Program-made: the position numbers and the translations under genes
Assembly: GCA_021794995.1 (NCBI GenBank)
Contig: JAJYPY010000008.1
Span: 1-39,462, forward strand
Length of the DNA: 39,462 nucleotides
Source: Actinomycetes bacterium
GTDB lineage: Bacteria > Actinomycetota > Acidimicrobiia > Acidimicrobiales > RAAP-2
Direction: 5' to 3'
The notes under the pieces: model-generated
Told to the model about the DNA's origin: nothing
The model's input: the letters and a program-made list of their open reading frames with translations, nothing else
The model's database searches: none
Shown here: positions 38,485-39,462 of the stretch, in pieces
Position numbering within the stretch: the stretch's first letter is position 1
Layout of the letters: the number at the start of each line of letters is the position of its first letter

Positions 38485-39123
38485 ATGGTGCCGCTCAAGG
38501 ACATCCTCGCCTTCTGTGGTGTGGCAGTGATACTCGTCGCCGTCCCCGGTCCGAGCGTGGTGTTCACGATCAGCCGGGCGCTGACTTCCGGACGGCGGAC
38601 GGCGCTGCTCAACGTGGCTGGCAACACCATCGGCCTGGTGGTTCAGGTGGTGGCGGCGGCCTTCGGGCTCGGGGCGGTCATCGAGCGCTCCGCGGAGGTT
38701 TTCACCGGAGTGAAGCTGGCCGGCGCTGCCTACCTGGTCTGGCTCGGCGTACAGGCCATCCGGCATCGCCGTTCCCTTACCGAGACGATCGCCGCCAAAG
38801 CCGGGCCGCTGTCTCCTCTACGAGCGGTCCGCGACGGGGTGGCAGTCGGGGCGACGAATCCCAAGACCATCGCCGTGTTCTTGGTCGTGATGCCACAGTT
38901 CGTGGCTCGGGATGCAGGGCACGTGGCGTCCCAGTTGCTGGTCCTCGGTCTGGTCTTCCCACTGATCGCCCTGTTGCTCGACAGCTGTTGGGCGCTCGCC
39001 GCGGGTACGGCCAGGCAGTGGTTGTCGAGCTCGCCCCGGCGTCTGGCCGCGATCGGCGGCGCCGGAGGGCTGGTCATGATCGGCCTCGGAGTCAGTCTCG
39101 CCGCCACCGGCCGAAAGGACTGA
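38485..39123 (+). CDS. LysE/RhtB family amino-acid exporter
   Basis: A 212-residue inner-membrane exporter with about six helices. AVPGPSVVFTISRALTSGRR near residues 19-38 is the family signature after helix 1. GVKLAGAAYLVWLGVQAIR closes the N-terminal half, and GATNPKTIAVFLVVMPQF starts the second. Members export amino acids such as homoserine, threonine or lysine; the substrate here is not clear. The DNA is less GC-rich at third positions than its neighbours, suggesting separate acquisition. It is convergent with the truncated PLP-enzyme gene. Confidence 0.93.
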   Translation: MVPLKDILAFCGVAVILVAVPGPSVVFTISRALTSGRRTALLNVAGNTIGLVVQVVAAAFGLGAVIERSAEVFTGVKLAGAAYLVWLGVQAIRHRRSLTETIAAKAGPLSPLRAVRDGVAVGATNPKTIAVFLVVMPQFVARDAGHVASQLLVLGLVFPLIALLLDSCWALAAGTARQWLSSSPRRLAAIGGAGGLVMIGLGVSLAATGRKD

Positions 39124-39272
39124 GCCGTCCCGCTCGACGATCCCTTACCGGGTGCGTTGCCCGTGCTGTGGGCGTGTCTGCCTTCGGAACTGCCGGCGAC
39201 AACCGCCCCGGGCAGGGGTCCCTACGGGATGTTCACCGGGCGCGACGACGGTTCTGACCTCATGGAGGCGGT

Positions 39273-39462
39273 TCATGCCATGGGGAGCCGGTCGGGAGCA
39301 GGGTGCCAACCTGTGTCGAGGTCGGCTCGGACGGCAACGAGTCGGCTGACAGCATCGGCGAGGTCGTCCTCGGGGAGGGTGTAGGGCAGGCGCAGGTACC
39401 GTTCGAGCGTCCCGTCCGGACCGAAGCGGGGCCCTGCGACGAGGCGCAGCCGGTGGGTTTCG
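39273..39462 (-). CDS. C-terminal end of a PLP-dependent aminotransferase-fold protein (MocR-like), cut by window edge
   Basis: The minus strand is open from the window end to a TGA at 39275-39273, giving the last 62 complete residues of a protein whose start lies beyond 39462. The peptide contains LVAGPRFGPDGTLERYLRLP and then YTLPEDDLADAVSRLVAV. The motif PGPRFG..G..ERFLRLPY followed by L..AV.RL is typical of the C-terminus of class I/II aminotransferase domains, especially GntR/MocR-type regulators. Whether a DNA-binding domain precedes it cannot be seen. The 149-nt gap to the exporter gene (39124-39272) shows no gene. Confidence 0.7.
   Translation of the reverse strand, partial: ETHRLRLVAGPRFGPDGTLERYLRLPYTLPEDDLADAVSRLVAVRADLDTGWHPAPDRLPMA

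Overview
This is high-GC DNA from an actinobacterium. The Acidimicrobiia or a related deep branch would fit, but this is an inference from gene content and not from a marker gene. Supporting signs are a mycobacterial-style SigF/anti-SigF pair, a deazaflavin (F420) nitroreductase-family protein, an Rpf-like transglycosylase and several partner-switching (RsbW/RsbV/SpoIIE) proteins. Several genes also have a TANNNT -10 box 6 to 9 nt before the start codon, as in leaderless actinobacterial mRNAs. I see no rRNA, tRNA, CRISPR array, insertion sequence or prophage.

Layout. 1-6021: an MFS exporter, an AlkA-type glycosylase, an unknown membrane protein, and divergent yceI and marR, the latter overlapping a Cj0069-family gene. 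6173-10067: a peptide-type ABC operon with a binding protein and two permeases but no ATPase. 10416-11069: an exported transglycosylase behind a 348-nt leader region. 11362-18502: a three-gene signalling operon made of a soluble 1628-residue hybrid histidine kinase with ten or eleven tandem HAMP domains, a receiver fused to an RsbW-like ATPase, and a SpoIIE phosphatase. 18645-21399: an LPG-synthase-like membrane protein, the deazaflavin protein and 3-hydroxybutyryl-CoA dehydrogenase. 21412-23575: a second phosphatase/ATPase pair with a membrane sensor. 23729-31972: sugar metabolism (glucan phosphorylase, rpiA, pgl, gnd, pgi) next to rsbV, an anti-sigma gene and sigF, plus one more RsbW-like ATPase. 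32105-36700: divergent valS and cysS, then a cold-shock gene. 36938-39462: an acyl-CoA dehydrogenase, a lower-GC stretch, a LysE/RhtB exporter and the 3' end of a PLP enzyme gene cut by the window edge.

How the genes may work together. The main theme is stress signalling by phosphorelay and partner switching: four RsbW-like ATPase domains, two SpoIIE phosphatases, one STAS antagonist and one sigma factor. The sigF stop overlaps the pgi start by 4 nt, and gnd and pgl follow on the same strand, with rpiA and glucan phosphorylase alongside. This suggests that general stress control is tied to glycogen breakdown and NADPH supply through the pentose phosphate pathway. A SigF-like promoter (GTGT-N16-GGGTAC) ahead of rsbV suggests autoregulation. 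These functional links are inference from gene order and motifs.
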